Source of the DNA: Pseudomonas sp. ATCC PTA-122608
GTDB lineage: Bacteria; Pseudomonadota; Gammaproteobacteria; Pseudomonadales; Pseudomonadaceae
Direction: 5' to 3'
DNA length: 64,000 nt
Assembly (NCBI RefSeq): GCF_001952855.1
Contig: NZ_LPNO01000025.1
Coordinates: forward strand, 1 to 64,000
Under the pieces are notes generated by a model that saw nothing but the letters and a program-made list of their open reading frames with translations, searched no databases and was not told the DNA's origin. Numbering within the stretch: the stretch's first letter is position 1; each line of letters starts with the position of its first letter. Below are positions 26,129 through 35,315 of this stretch, piece after piece. Made by a program: the position numbers and the translations under genes.

Positions 26129-26890
26129 TTACCGGGTAGCAATGATGAACAAGCGCGGGAATGGCAGCAACACCGTGCCATCGGCCAACGCTGGATAAGC
26201 CTTGGTGATCCGCGCCAGGTATTCATCGAGGAAGGCGCTCTTTTCTGATTCAGTCAGGGGCGCCAGAAATGGGCGCAACGCCGACCCCTTGAACCACTCC
26301 ACCACCGCAGCAGAACCGGCCAGCGGATGGTGGTAAGTGGTGCGCCATACATCTACCGTGGAGCAGTGTTTGCTCAACAGCTCAAAGTAGTAGCTCGCGG
26401 TATGGCGCTCGTTGTGTTTCACCGCGCCGATCTTTTCAGCCCATGGGCCGTCCGCCGCCACTTCCCGCGCCAGCTTGTGGGCCGGTTCATCGAGGTTGTC
26501 GGGCGTCTGCACCGCCAGGGTGCCGCCTGGCGTCAACTGGTTTACCAGGTGCGGATACAGCGTGGCATGGTCGGGCAGCCATTGCAGCGATGCATTGGCA
26601 AGGATGACGTCGAATGTCTGCGCCGGGTTCCAGGCGCCGATATCAGCCAATTCGAAGTTCAACCCAGGCAGGCGCTTACGGGCGTCGGCCAGCATGTCAT
26701 CGGAGCTGTCCATGCCGGTGACCAATGCCTGTGAAAAACGATCGGCCAACACCTCAGTGGAATTGCCCGGGCCGCATCCCAGGTCGACGGCGCTGCGCAC
26801 GTCGCCATCAGGGATGGCCGCCACCAGATCCCGGACGGGACGGGTGCGCTGTTGTTCGAACATCGAGTATTGCTTGGCTGACCAGGTCAT
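26129..26890 (-). CDS. tam: Trans-aconitate 2-methyltransferase
   Basis: 253 residues, a class I SAM methyltransferase with DLGCGPGNSTEVLADRF (SAM motif I), the acidic end of strand 2 in VTGMDSSDDML and DVILANASLQWLPDH. The opening MTWSAKQYSMFEQQRTRPVRDL is typical of Tam, which methylates trans-aconitate, a by-product that inhibits the TCA cycle. It diverges from a LysR-type gene across 103 bases. Confidence 0.9.
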   Translation of the reverse strand: MTWSAKQYSMFEQQRTRPVRDLVAAIPDGDVRSAVDLGCGPGNSTEVLADRFSQALVTGMDSSDDMLADARKRLPGLNFELADIGAWNPAQTFDVILANASLQWLPDHATLYPHLVNQLTPGGTLAVQTPDNLDEPAHKLAREVAADGPWAEKIGAVKHNERHTASYYFELLSKHCSTVDVWRTTYHHPLAGSAAVVEWFKGSALRPFLAPLTESEKSAFLDEYLARITKAYPALADGTVLLPFPRLFIIATR

Positions 26891-26993
26891 TGCGGCGTTC
26901 CTTCTTCTGTGAGGAGTGACGACAGCCTAAATCTTGTGATCCATGAGAACAAATGCCAGGATTGAGCATCTCCCATACCTGAAAAGTATTCCT

Positions 26994-27902
26994 ATGCTGG
27001 AGCTCAGGCAGCTCAAGGCCTTCGTCGCGATTGCCGAAGAAGGCTATATCACCCGTGCAGCAGAACGACTGGGCATGCAGCAACCGCCGTTGACGCGCCT
27101 GTTACAAAGCCTTGAGGCCGAGTTGGGTGTGGTGCTGATGGAGCGCCTGCCACGGGGCGTGCGGCCGACCACTGCGGGTTTGGCCTTGCTGGAAGAGGCG
27201 CGACATATCTTGGCCAGTGTCGATGGTGTGGCCGACATCGTGCGCCGCGCTGCCCGTGGTGAACGTGGACGCTTGGCCATTGGTTTCACCAGTTCTGCCG
27301 CCTTGCATCCATTTGTGCCCAGCGTGTTGCGCCTGTTTCGGGAAACCTTTGTCGGTGTTTCTGTTGTGTTGGAAGAAGCTGGCACTGGTGAACTGCTGGA
27401 CGCGCTGCTCCATGAAAAGCTCGACGCGGCATTTATCCGCTCGCCGCTAAGCGGGACGCAGGCGTTGCAGGATGAACCAATTCTGGTGGAGCCGATGTTG
27501 CTGGCGCTGCCCACTGATCATCCGCTGGCTATCGATCCGTCGATGCCGCTGCCGTTGGCGGCATTGGCCACCGAGGCGTTTGTGTTGTATCGGCGCCGGG
27601 TGGGGCTTGGGCTGTATGACGCGATTCTGGTGGCGTGTCGCGAGGCGGGTTTCAGCCCGCAGGTTGTGCAAGAGGCGCCACGCATGACGGCAACGTTGAG
27701 CCTGGTGGCTGCGGGGCTTGGGGTATCGATTGTGCCCGCGTCCATGCAGCGGTTGCGGGGTGACGGGATTGTTTATCGGGAGCTTTCGGAATGTCGGAGC
27801 CTGGTAGCGCCATTGCACCTGGCTACGCGGGTGGGCGATACGTCGTCGGTGCTGGAGCGGTTCCGGGAGTTGGTGGTGAGCGCCGCATCTACCGATGAGT
27901 AG
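26994..27902 (+). CDS. LysR-family transcriptional regulator
   Basis: 302 residues. The HTH (about residues 1-60) reads LRQLKAFVAIAEEGYITRAAERLGMQQPPLTRLLQSLE, close to the BenM/CatM group. The effector-binding domain follows (about 90-295). ATG 26994 starts directly at the HTH; ATG 26943 would add 17 residues not seen in the family. It diverges from tam and may control it. A strong terminator follows. Confidence 0.9.
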   Translation: MLELRQLKAFVAIAEEGYITRAAERLGMQQPPLTRLLQSLEAELGVVLMERLPRGVRPTTAGLALLEEARHILASVDGVADIVRRAARGERGRLAIGFTSSAALHPFVPSVLRLFRETFVGVSVVLEEAGTGELLDALLHEKLDAAFIRSPLSGTQALQDEPILVEPMLLALPTDHPLAIDPSMPLPLAALATEAFVLYRRRVGLGLYDAILVACREAGFSPQVVQEAPRMTATLSLVAAGLGVSIVPASMQRLRGDGIVYRELSECRSLVAPLHLATRVGDTSSVLERFRELVVSAASTDE

Positions 27903-27923
27903 CCGGTTGCCAGCCACGAAATG

Positions 27924-27957
27924 AAAAACCCCCGAGGCAAAGGCCATCGGGGGTTTT
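27924..27957. terminator. Bidirectional terminator between lysR-type gene and ssb
   Basis: AAAACCCCCGA (27925-27935) pairs with TCGGGGGTTTT (27947-27957) around an 11-base loop. A and T runs flank both sides, so it can serve both converging genes. Confidence 0.92.
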
Positions 27958-27992
27958 CAGGTGTTACGCGACAGTTCGGGTCTCAAGCGACC

Positions 27993-28511
27993 TTAGAACG
28001 GAATATCGTCATCAAAGCTGTCGAAGTCGGCTGCCGGCTGAGGAGCGGCCTGCTGTGGCGCTGGACGCGACTCACGCTGTGGCTGCTGGGTTGGCTGCGG
28101 ACGCGACTGCTGCTGTGGACGCGGTGCCGAGTTGGACATGCCGCCCTGGCCCTGTTGGTCGCCCTGTGGACGGCCGCCCAGCAGCTGCATGGTGCCTTGC
28201 ATGTCGACCACGATTTCAGTGGTGTAACGCTTGATACCGTCTTTTTCCCACTCGCGGGTTTGCAGTTTGCCTTCGATGTAGACCTGCGAACCTTTGCGCA
28301 GGTATTCACCGGCGATCTCTGCAACCTTGCCGAACATCGACACACGGTGCCATTCGGTTTTCTCGACCTTCTGGCCGGTTTGCTTGTCGGTCCACTGCTC
28401 GCTGGTCGCCAGACTCAGGTTGGTCACGGCGTTACCGTTCGGCAAGTAGCGAACTTCGGGATCCTGGCCGCATGTACCGACCAATATGACTTTGTTAACC
28501 CCACGGGCCAT
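27993..28511 (-). CDS. ssb: Single-stranded DNA-binding protein
   Basis: 172 residues. The OB fold (about 1-110) opens MARGVNKVILVGTCGQDPEVRY and contains TEWHRVSMFGKVAEIAGEYL. A Gln/Pro-rich linker follows, and the acidic tip DFDSFDDDIPF is the partner-binding tail for RecQ, PriA and others. It coats ssDNA in replication and repair. In E. coli ssb and uvrA are adjacent and divergent; here, as in P. aeruginosa, an MFS gene lies between them, 9 bases upstream of ssb. Confidence 0.96.
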   Translation of the reverse strand: MARGVNKVILVGTCGQDPEVRYLPNGNAVTNLSLATSEQWTDKQTGQKVEKTEWHRVSMFGKVAEIAGEYLRKGSQVYIEGKLQTREWEKDGIKRYTTEIVVDMQGTMQLLGGRPQGDQQGQGGMSNSAPRPQQQSRPQPTQQPQRESRPAPQQAAPQPAADFDSFDDDIPF

Positions 28512-28520
28512 AACGTTCTC

Positions 28521-29915
28521 CTAGGCTGGGCGCGCTGTCGGCACTGGGTTGACCAGTTGCTCGAGCGTCGCGCGATCCAATAATTCGGTGTCCAATTTGA
28601 TGTAAATGGCCGCCTCTTCAGCAACCACGACTGCATCTGTTACCCCAACGACGGCCTTCAGGCGCTCTACCAGACCAGCTTCACGAATCGCTTCGGGCGA
28701 TAACGGCAGACGCAGGCTTGTGACGTATGGGGGTTCGCGCATGGTAACAGCAAAGGCCAGCCAAAGTGCAGCCAGCCCGGCGCATCCAAGGAACACAACC
28801 GACAAACCGCCATGCTGGAACATCCAGCCGCCCATGATCCCGCCCAGTGCAGAACCGAGGAACTGGCTGGTGGAATACACGCCCATCGCTGTGCCTTTGC
28901 CGCCGGCCGGTGAAACCTTACTGATCAGCGAAGGCAATGAAGCCTCCAGCAGGTTGAACGCGGTGAAGAACACCACCGTGCCGATCACCAGCGCCCGCAG
29001 GCTGTCGCCGAACTGCCAGAAGAATAGCTCAGTGAGCATCAAAGTCGCGACGGCGCCAAGCAGAACTCGTTTCATTTTGCGTTTCTTCTCGCCGTAGATG
29101 ATGAACGGGATCATGGCGAAGAACGAAATCAGCAGCGCGGTGAGGTAGACCCACCAGTGCTGCTCCTTGGGCAACCCGGCTTTTTGCACCAGGGCCAGGG
29201 GCAAGGCGACGAAGCTGCACATCAGCATCGCGTGTAATACGAAGATACCCAAATCCAGGCGCAGCAGGTCCGGGTGCTTGAGGGTGGGCAACAGCGCTTG
29301 TTTCGCGACGCCCGACTCACGATGCTGCAGCGGCCCGGTGGAATGCGGCACCATAAAGGCAACGATCACAATGCCGAACAACGCCATGCCACCCGTCGCC
29401 AGAAACAGGCCGTGCAAGCCGAACGCGCGGGTCAGCAGCGGGCCGACCACCATCGCCACGGCGAACGAAAGACCAATGGTCATGCCGATCATGGCCATGG
29501 CCTTGGTGCGGTGTTGTTCGCGGGTCAGATCGGAGAGCAGCGCCATGACGGCGGCGGAAATCGCGCCCGCGCCCTGCAGGACACGTCCGGCGATCACGCC
29601 CCAGATCGAGTCGGCATTGGCCGCGAGCACACTGCCCAGGGCGAATACGATCAAGCCCAGGTAGATCACCGGCCGGCGGCCGATGCGGTCGGAAATGACG
29701 CCAAACGGAATCTGAAACAGCGCCTGGGTCAGGCCATAGGCGCCAATCGCCAGGCCGATCAGGGCCGGGGTCGCTCCTGCGAGATCCATTCCATAGGTCG
29801 CCAGCACCGGCAACACCATAAACATGCCAAGCATACGGAATGCGAACACCAGGGCCAGACCGCTTGCTGCGCGGGTCTCGCTGCCACTCATGCGTTCGCT
29901 GTGGGGATCGTGCAT
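28521..29915 (-). CDS. MFS transporter, YajR-like
   Basis: 464 residues: 12 membrane helices (about 15-390) with the motif A loop GVISDRIGRRPVIYLG, then a soluble tail (about 395-464; GVTDAVVVAEEAAIYIKLD) resembling the ferredoxin-like YAM domain of E. coli YajR. The substrate is unknown. ATG 29915 has GAGG seven bases upstream. It is probably co-transcribed with ssb and is divergent from uvrA. Confidence 0.87.
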   Translation of the reverse strand: MHDPHSERMSGSETRAASGLALVFAFRMLGMFMVLPVLATYGMDLAGATPALIGLAIGAYGLTQALFQIPFGVISDRIGRRPVIYLGLIVFALGSVLAANADSIWGVIAGRVLQGAGAISAAVMALLSDLTREQHRTKAMAMIGMTIGLSFAVAMVVGPLLTRAFGLHGLFLATGGMALFGIVIVAFMVPHSTGPLQHRESGVAKQALLPTLKHPDLLRLDLGIFVLHAMLMCSFVALPLALVQKAGLPKEQHWWVYLTALLISFFAMIPFIIYGEKKRKMKRVLLGAVATLMLTELFFWQFGDSLRALVIGTVVFFTAFNLLEASLPSLISKVSPAGGKGTAMGVYSTSQFLGSALGGIMGGWMFQHGGLSVVFLGCAGLAALWLAFAVTMREPPYVTSLRLPLSPEAIREAGLVERLKAVVGVTDAVVVAEEAAIYIKLDTELLDRATLEQLVNPVPTARPA

Positions 29916-30027
29916 GGATAAACCTCGTGTGAACCGGCGGCGATTCTACCAGTCCCATCGATTGAGAGGGTATATGCGGCGCTTTGCCGCGCAGCTTTCA
30001 TGTAAGGCTGCACCCGGCACTTTGACA

Positions 30028-30043
30028 GTGTATATTCATCCAG
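30028..30043. promoter_or_regulatory. Probable LexA (SOS) box for uvrA
   Basis: GTGTATATTCATCCAG lies 50 bases before the uvrA start. It differs at two positions from the E. coli uvrA operator core CTGTATATTCATTCAG. It also lies in the region divergent to the MFS-ssb pair. Confidence 0.7.
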
Positions 30044-30093
30044 TCTTTAGCCGTATACTCCTGCATTATTTACGCCCGCCGTGCGAGGCCATC

Positions 30094-32928
30094 TTGGACA
30101 AGATCCTGATTCGTGGGGCTCGAACCCACAACCTGAAGAACATCGACCTGACCCTGCCACGGGACAAACTGATCGTCATCACCGGCTTGTCCGGGTCCGG
30201 CAAGTCGTCCCTGGCGTTTGACACGCTGTACGCCGAAGGCCAGCGCCGCTACGTGGAATCCCTGTCGGCCTATGCCCGCCAGTTCCTGTCGATGATGGAA
30301 AAGCCCGACGTTGACACCATTGAAGGCCTGTCGCCCGCGATTTCCATCGAACAGAAATCCACGTCCCATAACCCGCGTTCCACCGTGGGCACCATCACCG
30401 AAATCTACGACTACCTGCGTCTGCTGTATGCCCGCGTGGGTATTCCCCGTTGCCCGGACCACGACATTCCCCTGGAAGCCCAGACCGTCAGCCAGATGGT
30501 CGACTTGGTGCTGGCCCAGCCGGAAGGCGCCAAGTTGATGCTGCTGGCACCGGTGATTCGCGAGCGCAAGGGTGAACATCTTTCCGTCTTCGAAGAGCTG
30601 CGTGCGCAAGGTTTTGTCCGCGCCCGGATCAACGGCAAGCTCTATGAGCTGGACGAAGCGCCGAAGCTGGATAAGCAGAAGAAGCATTCGATTGATGTGG
30701 TGGTCGACCGTTTCAAGGTGCGTGCTGATTTGCAGCAGCGTCTGGCGGAATCTTTCGAGACCGCGCTGAAGCTGGCGGACGGTATTGCTCTGGTAGCGCC
30801 GATGGACGACGAGCCGGGGGAAGAAATCATCTTCTCCGCGCGCTTCGCCTGCCCGATCTGCGGTCATGCCATCAGCGAGCTGGAACCGAAGCTGTTTTCC
30901 TTCAACAACCCCGCCGGCGCCTGCCCGACCTGTGATGGCCTGGGAGTTAAGCAATTCTTCGACATCAAGCGCCTGGTCAACGGTGACCTCACTCTGGCGG
31001 AAGGTGCGATACGCGGCTGGGACAGGCGTAACGTCTATTACTTCCAGATGCTGGGTTCGCTGGCCTCGCACTATAAGTTCAGCCTCGAAGTGCCCTTCAA
31101 CGAGCTGACGGCCGAACATCAGAAATTCATCCTGCATGGCAGCGGTTCGCAGAACGTCGACTTCAAGTACTTGAACGACCGTGGCGATATCGTCAAACGC
31201 TCGCACCCGTTCGAAGGCATCGTGCCGAACCTGGAGCGGCGCTACCGCGAGACCGAATCCGCCAGCGTGCGCGAAGAACTGGCCAAGTTCCTCAGCACCC
31301 AGCCGTGCCCGGATTGCCGTGGCACGCGCCTGCGCCGTGAAGCGCGGCACGTGTGGGTCGGCGAGAAGACACTGCCGGCGGTGACCAACCTGCCGATTGG
31401 CGATGCCTGCGAATACTTCGGCACGCTGAAGCTGACGGGCCGCCGCGGGGAGATTGCCGACAAGATCCTCAAGGAGATTCGTGAGCGGCTGCAGTTCCTG
31501 GTTAACGTTGGTCTGGACTATCTGTCGCTGGACCGCAGTGCGGATACGCTCTCCGGTGGTGAAGCCCAGCGGATTCGCTTGGCCAGCCAGATTGGCGCCG
31601 GTCTGGTGGGTGTGTTGTACATCCTCGATGAGCCATCGATTGGTTTGCATCAACGGGACAACGATCGCCTGCTGGGTACGCTGAAGCACCTGCGGGACAT
31701 CGGCAACACGGTAATCGTGGTTGAGCACGACGAAGATGCGATTCGCCTGGCCGACTATGTGGTCGACATCGGCCCGGGCGCGGGTGTGCACGGTGGGCAT
31801 ATTGTCGCCGAGGGCACGCCGGCAGAAGTGATGGCGCATCCTGACTCGCTGACCGGCAAATACTTGTCGGGCCGTGTGAAGATCGCCGTGCCGGCCAAGC
31901 GTACGCCGCGCAACAAGAAGATGGCACTGCACCTCAAAGGCGCGCGTGGCAACAACTTGCGCAATGTCGATCTGGAAATCCCGCTGGGACTGCTGACCTG
32001 CGTGACCGGTGTATCCGGTTCAGGCAAGTCGACACTGATCAACAACACGCTGTTTCCACTGAGCGCCACTGCACTGAACGGCGCGACGACTCTTGAAGCC
32101 GCCGCTCATGACAGCATCAAGGGTCTGGAGCACCTGGATAAGGTGGTCGATATCGACCAAAGCCCGATTGGCCGCACACCGCGTTCCAACCCGGCGACCT
32201 ACACCGGGTTGTTCACACCGATTCGCGAGCTGTTCGCCGGTGTGCCGGAATCCCGCTCCCGCGGTTACGGGCCTGGCCGGTTCTCGTTCAACGTCAAGGG
32301 CGGGCGCTGTGAGGCGTGCCAGGGCGATGGCTTGATCAAGGTTGAGATGCACTTCCTGCCGGACATCTACGTGCCGTGCGACGTGTGCAAGAGCAAGCGC
32401 TACAACCGCGAAACCCTTGAGATCAAGTACAAGGGCAAGAGCATCCACGAAACCCTCGAGATGACGATCGAGGAAGCCCGGGTGTTCTTTGACGCGGTAC
32501 CGGCCCTGGCGCGCAAGCTGCAGACGCTGATGGATGTCGGCCTGTCGTACATCAAGCTTGGGCAGTCGGCGACCACGCTTTCGGGTGGTGAAGCGCAGCG
32601 GGTCAAGCTGTCTCGCGAGCTGTCCAAGCGTGATACCGGCAAGACCCTGTATATCCTCGATGAGCCGACCACTGGTTTGCACTTCGCGGATATTCAGCAA
32701 CTGCTGGATGTGCTGCATCGCCTGCGTGACCACGGCAACACGGTGGTGGTGATCGAGCACAACCTGGATGTGATCAAGACCGCCGACTGGCTGGTGGACC
32801 TGGGGCCGGAAGGCGGCTCCAAAGGTGGGCAGATCATTGCGGTCGGCACACCGGAGCAAGTGTCGGAGATGAAGCAGTCTCACACCGGCTTCTATCTCAA
32901 GCCGCTGCTGGCCCGCGACAAGGACTGA
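30094..32928 (+). CDS. uvrA: Excinuclease ABC subunit A
   Basis: 944 residues from a TTG start (GCGAGG seven bases upstream), the first codon giving the conserved MDKILIRGARTHNLKNID. Two ABC ATPase modules: Walker A GLSGSGKSS (31-39) and GVSGSGKST, with signature motifs LSGGEAQRIRLA and LSGGEAQRVKLS. Zinc fingers CPICG..CPTCDG and CEACQGDG..CDVCKSKRY. It scans DNA for lesions and loads UvrB in nucleotide excision repair. The frame runs open upstream to 29824 but that part is non-coding. Confidence 0.97.
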   Translation: MDKILIRGARTHNLKNIDLTLPRDKLIVITGLSGSGKSSLAFDTLYAEGQRRYVESLSAYARQFLSMMEKPDVDTIEGLSPAISIEQKSTSHNPRSTVGTITEIYDYLRLLYARVGIPRCPDHDIPLEAQTVSQMVDLVLAQPEGAKLMLLAPVIRERKGEHLSVFEELRAQGFVRARINGKLYELDEAPKLDKQKKHSIDVVVDRFKVRADLQQRLAESFETALKLADGIALVAPMDDEPGEEIIFSARFACPICGHAISELEPKLFSFNNPAGACPTCDGLGVKQFFDIKRLVNGDLTLAEGAIRGWDRRNVYYFQMLGSLASHYKFSLEVPFNELTAEHQKFILHGSGSQNVDFKYLNDRGDIVKRSHPFEGIVPNLERRYRETESASVREELAKFLSTQPCPDCRGTRLRREARHVWVGEKTLPAVTNLPIGDACEYFGTLKLTGRRGEIADKILKEIRERLQFLVNVGLDYLSLDRSADTLSGGEAQRIRLASQIGAGLVGVLYILDEPSIGLHQRDNDRLLGTLKHLRDIGNTVIVVEHDEDAIRLADYVVDIGPGAGVHGGHIVAEGTPAEVMAHPDSLTGKYLSGRVKIAVPAKRTPRNKKMALHLKGARGNNLRNVDLEIPLGLLTCVTGVSGSGKSTLINNTLFPLSATALNGATTLEAAAHDSIKGLEHLDKVVDIDQSPIGRTPRSNPATYTGLFTPIRELFAGVPESRSRGYGPGRFSFNVKGGRCEACQGDGLIKVEMHFLPDIYVPCDVCKSKRYNRETLEIKYKGKSIHETLEMTIEEARVFFDAVPALARKLQTLMDVGLSYIKLGQSATTLSGGEAQRVKLSRELSKRDTGKTLYILDEPTTGLHFADIQQLLDVLHRLRDHGNTVVVIEHNLDVIKTADWLVDLGPEGGSKGGQIIAVGTPEQVSEMKQSHTGFYLKPLLARDKD

Positions 32929-32943
32929 TTGTTCAGGCCCACG

Positions 32944-32983
32944 AAAAAGCCCCTGTCACTTACACAGTGACAGGGGCTTTTTT
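32944..32983. terminator. Terminator between uvrA and ferritin gene
   Basis: A 16-base stem AAAAAGCCCCTGTCAC/GTGACAGGGGCTTTTT around a short loop, with A/T runs on both sides. It serves uvrA on the plus strand and probably the ferritin gene on the minus strand. Confidence 0.95.
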
Positions 32984-32996
32984 GTAGCCGGAGAAA

Positions 32997-33461
32997 TCAG
33001 AACTGCGATTGCAGATAGTTCTCCAGGCCAATCAACTTGATCAGGCCCAACTGCTTTTCCAGCCAGTAGGTGTGATCTTCTTCGGTGTCGTTCAACTGCA
33101 CCCGCAGGATTTCCCGCGTGACGTAGTCGTTGTGCTGCTCGCAGAGCTCGATGCCCTTACAGAGCGCGGCACGGACCTTGTACTCAAGGCGCAGGTCGCT
33201 GGCGAGCATCTCTGGCACCGTGGTGCCGGTGTCCAGGTCGTCGGGACGCATACGCGGCGTGCCTTCGAGCATCAGGATACGGCGCATCAGTGCGTCGGCG
33301 TGCTGTGCCTCTTCTTCCATTTCATGGTTGATACGCTCGTAGAGCTCGGTAAAGCCCCAGTCTTCGTACATCCGCGAGTGAATGAAATATTGGTCACGAG
33401 CTGCCAGTTCGCCCGTCAGCAACGTGTTGAGGTAATCGATTACGTCGGGGTGACCTTGCAT
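32997..33461 (-). CDS. ftnA: Ferritin-like iron storage protein (FtnA; annotated elsewhere as bacterioferritin BfrA)
   Basis: 154 residues from ATG 33461. Ferroxidase ligands: E18 (LLTGELAARDQYF), E51 and H54 (HEMEEEAQH), with E127 and H130-type residues in DTEEDHTYW. The haem-axial Met at position 52 of true bacterioferritins is Ala here (E51-A52-Q53-H54), so it should not bind haem at the dimer interface. This matches P. aeruginosa FtnA (PA4235). It lies beside katA, as there, and stores iron that could otherwise react with peroxide. The frame extends to 33587 but the family start is clear. Confidence 0.92.
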   Translation of the reverse strand: MQGHPDVIDYLNTLLTGELAARDQYFIHSRMYEDWGFTELYERINHEMEEEAQHADALMRRILMLEGTPRMRPDDLDTGTTVPEMLASDLRLEYKVRAALCKGIELCEQHNDYVTREILRVQLNDTEEDHTYWLEKQLGLIKLIGLENYLQSQF

Positions 33462-33574
33462 CGCCCTACATCTCCCTGCTTGAAAGTCTGTAGTTTGAAC
33501 CATGATGACCCGGAGGTCACGGGACCAACGGCAGAAAAGTGAAGATTTCCGGTGAAAAGTAGCTGAAATAACGC

Positions 33575-33599
33575 AAAAACCGCCCAAATGAGGGCGGTT
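33575..33599 (-). terminator. Terminator of katA
   Basis: AACCGCCC (33578-33585) pairs with GGGCGGTT (33592-33599). On the minus strand the stem is followed by TTTTTGCG, 17 bases after the katA stop. Confidence 0.88.
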
Positions 33600-33616
33600 C
33601 TGCTTATCGTTTAGAG

Positions 33617-35065
33617 TTAGTTAAGCGATACACCCAGTGCAGATGCGATCCCTTCTCCATAAGCCGGATCGGCCTTGAAGAAGTATTGCAACTGGCGCTG
33701 CACCACATCGCTGGAAACACCCGCCATGGCGCCGGCGATATTGTTGATCAGCAGGGCTTTCTGCTCATCATTCATCAGGCGGAACAGCGCACCGGCGTGG
33801 CTGTAGTAATCGGTGTCTTCGCGGTGATCGTAACGATCAGCCGCGCCGCTCAGGGCCAAAGACGGCTCCGCATATTGAGGGGCCTGCTTCGGTGCATCGG
33901 CATAGCTGTTTGGCTCGTAGTTAGGAGCCGCACCGCCATTGGCGCCGAATGCCATCGAACCGTCGCGCTGGTAGCTATTGACCGGGCTACGTGGCGCGTT
34001 CACCGGCAGGTGCTGGTGGTTGGTACCTACACGGTAGCGGTGGGCATCAGCGTAAGCGAACACACGGCCTTGCAGCATGCGGTCTGGGGACAAGCCAACA
34101 CCCGGGACCATGTTGCTTGGACCGAAAGCCGCTTGCTCAACTTCAGCGAAGTAGTTCAGCGGGTTACGGTTCAACTCCAACTCGCCCACTTCAATCAGCG
34201 GAAACTCTTTCTGCGACCAGGTCTTGGTCACGTCGAACGGGTTCTCGTAGTGAGCGTTCGCCTGGGCTTCCGTCATGATCTGGATGCAAACGCGCCATTT
34301 CGGGAAATCACCGCGCTCGATAGCGCCGAACAGATCACGCTGGGCGTAATCAGGGTCGGTACCCGCCAGGCGTGCAGCCTCAGCCGGTGCCAGGTTCTTG
34401 ATACCTTGCTTGGTCTTGTAGTGCCACTTCACCCAGTGACGCTCGCCATTGGCGTTGATCAGGCTGTAGGTGTGGCTGCCGAAGCCATGCATGTGACGGT
34501 AGCCATCAGGGATCCCACGGTCCGAAAACAGGATGGTGACCTGGTGCAGCGCCTCAGGGGAGTGCGACCAGAAGTCCCACATCATCTGCGCACTTTTCAG
34601 GTTGCTTTGCGGTAGGCGCTTTTGGGTGTGAATGAAGTCCGGGAATTTCAGCGGATCACGGATGAAGAACACCGGGGTGTTGTTGCCAACGATGTCCCAG
34701 TTGCCTTCTTCGGTGTAGAACTTCAAGGCGAAACCACGTGGGTCGCGCTCAGTATCAGCCGAACCGCGCTCGCCACCTACCGTGGAAAAGCGCAGGAAGG
34801 TCGGCGTTTGCTTACCCACAGACTCGAACAGCTTGGCGCTGGTGTACTGAGTGATGTCTTGGGTGACGGTGAAGGTACCGTAAGCACCCGAGCCTTTAGC
34901 GTGTACGCGACGCTCAGGGATATTTTCACGGTTGAAGTGCGCGAGCTTCTCGATCAGATGAAAATCGTCGAGCAGCAATGGGCCGCGTGGGCCGGCCGAA
35001 CCGGAATTCTGGTTATCGGCAACGGGGGCGCCGCTGGCCGTAGTAAGGGTTTTATTCTGGCTCAT
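33617..35065 (-). CDS. katA: Catalase KatA (monofunctional, small-subunit clade)
   Basis: 482 residues. Catalytic His55 (RVHAKGSG), Asn128 (DIVGNNTPVFF) and the proximal haem ligand Tyr338 (RVFAYADAHRYR). The size fits clade 3 haem catalases. ATG 35065 follows GAGGAAG by seven bases; TTG 35071 is less likely. It removes hydrogen peroxide and lies next to the ferritin gene. Upstream (35066-35270) is a 205-base region with ATAG-N7-CTAA at 35170-35184, one half of an OxyR-like site; OxyR control is a weak inference. Confidence 0.95.
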   Translation of the reverse strand: MSQNKTLTTASGAPVADNQNSGSAGPRGPLLLDDFHLIEKLAHFNRENIPERRVHAKGSGAYGTFTVTQDITQYTSAKLFESVGKQTPTFLRFSTVGGERGSADTERDPRGFALKFYTEEGNWDIVGNNTPVFFIRDPLKFPDFIHTQKRLPQSNLKSAQMMWDFWSHSPEALHQVTILFSDRGIPDGYRHMHGFGSHTYSLINANGERHWVKWHYKTKQGIKNLAPAEAARLAGTDPDYAQRDLFGAIERGDFPKWRVCIQIMTEAQANAHYENPFDVTKTWSQKEFPLIEVGELELNRNPLNYFAEVEQAAFGPSNMVPGVGLSPDRMLQGRVFAYADAHRYRVGTNHQHLPVNAPRSPVNSYQRDGSMAFGANGGAAPNYEPNSYADAPKQAPQYAEPSLALSGAADRYDHREDTDYYSHAGALFRLMNDEQKALLINNIAGAMAGVSSDVVQRQLQYFFKADPAYGEGIASALGVSLN

Positions 35066-35270
35066 GCTCAATCTTCCTCAGGTCAGTCTTGGAACTGCCG
35101 GCTAATCGGCTTGGGGGGAGTATTGACCAGGAAGATGACACCATCAAATTCATTAAATCATGAGCATCGATAGAAATTAACTAACGAACCATCCGAACGG
35201 ATAGCTAAAACCGGATTCATGAGCAGAATGCGCATTCGCTCGGGGGTAATTCGAGTTTTCTAACGCGCAC

Positions 35271-35295
35271 AAAAAACCGGGCACTAGGCCCGGTT
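35271..35295 (-). terminator. Terminator of the rpoA-rplQ operon
   Basis: AACCGGGC (35275-35282) pairs with GCCCGGTT (35288-35295). Read on the minus strand it is followed by TTTTTTGTG. It closes the ribosomal supercluster. Confidence 0.92.
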
Positions 35296-35315
35296 CTTCG
35301 TTACAGACTGACGTC

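Noticed and set aside
26891..26993. LysR-type operator between tam and the lysR-type gene
   Set aside because: T-N11-A motifs occur by chance in a gap of this size and I saw no clear dyad.
29824..30093. In-frame upstream extension of uvrA
   Set aside because: It crosses the LexA box and the start of the divergent MFS gene; the conserved UvrA N-terminus begins at TTG 30094.
35170..35184. OxyR site before katA
   Set aside because: Only one half of the four-part OxyR pattern is present, so it is mentioned under katA but not called as a site.
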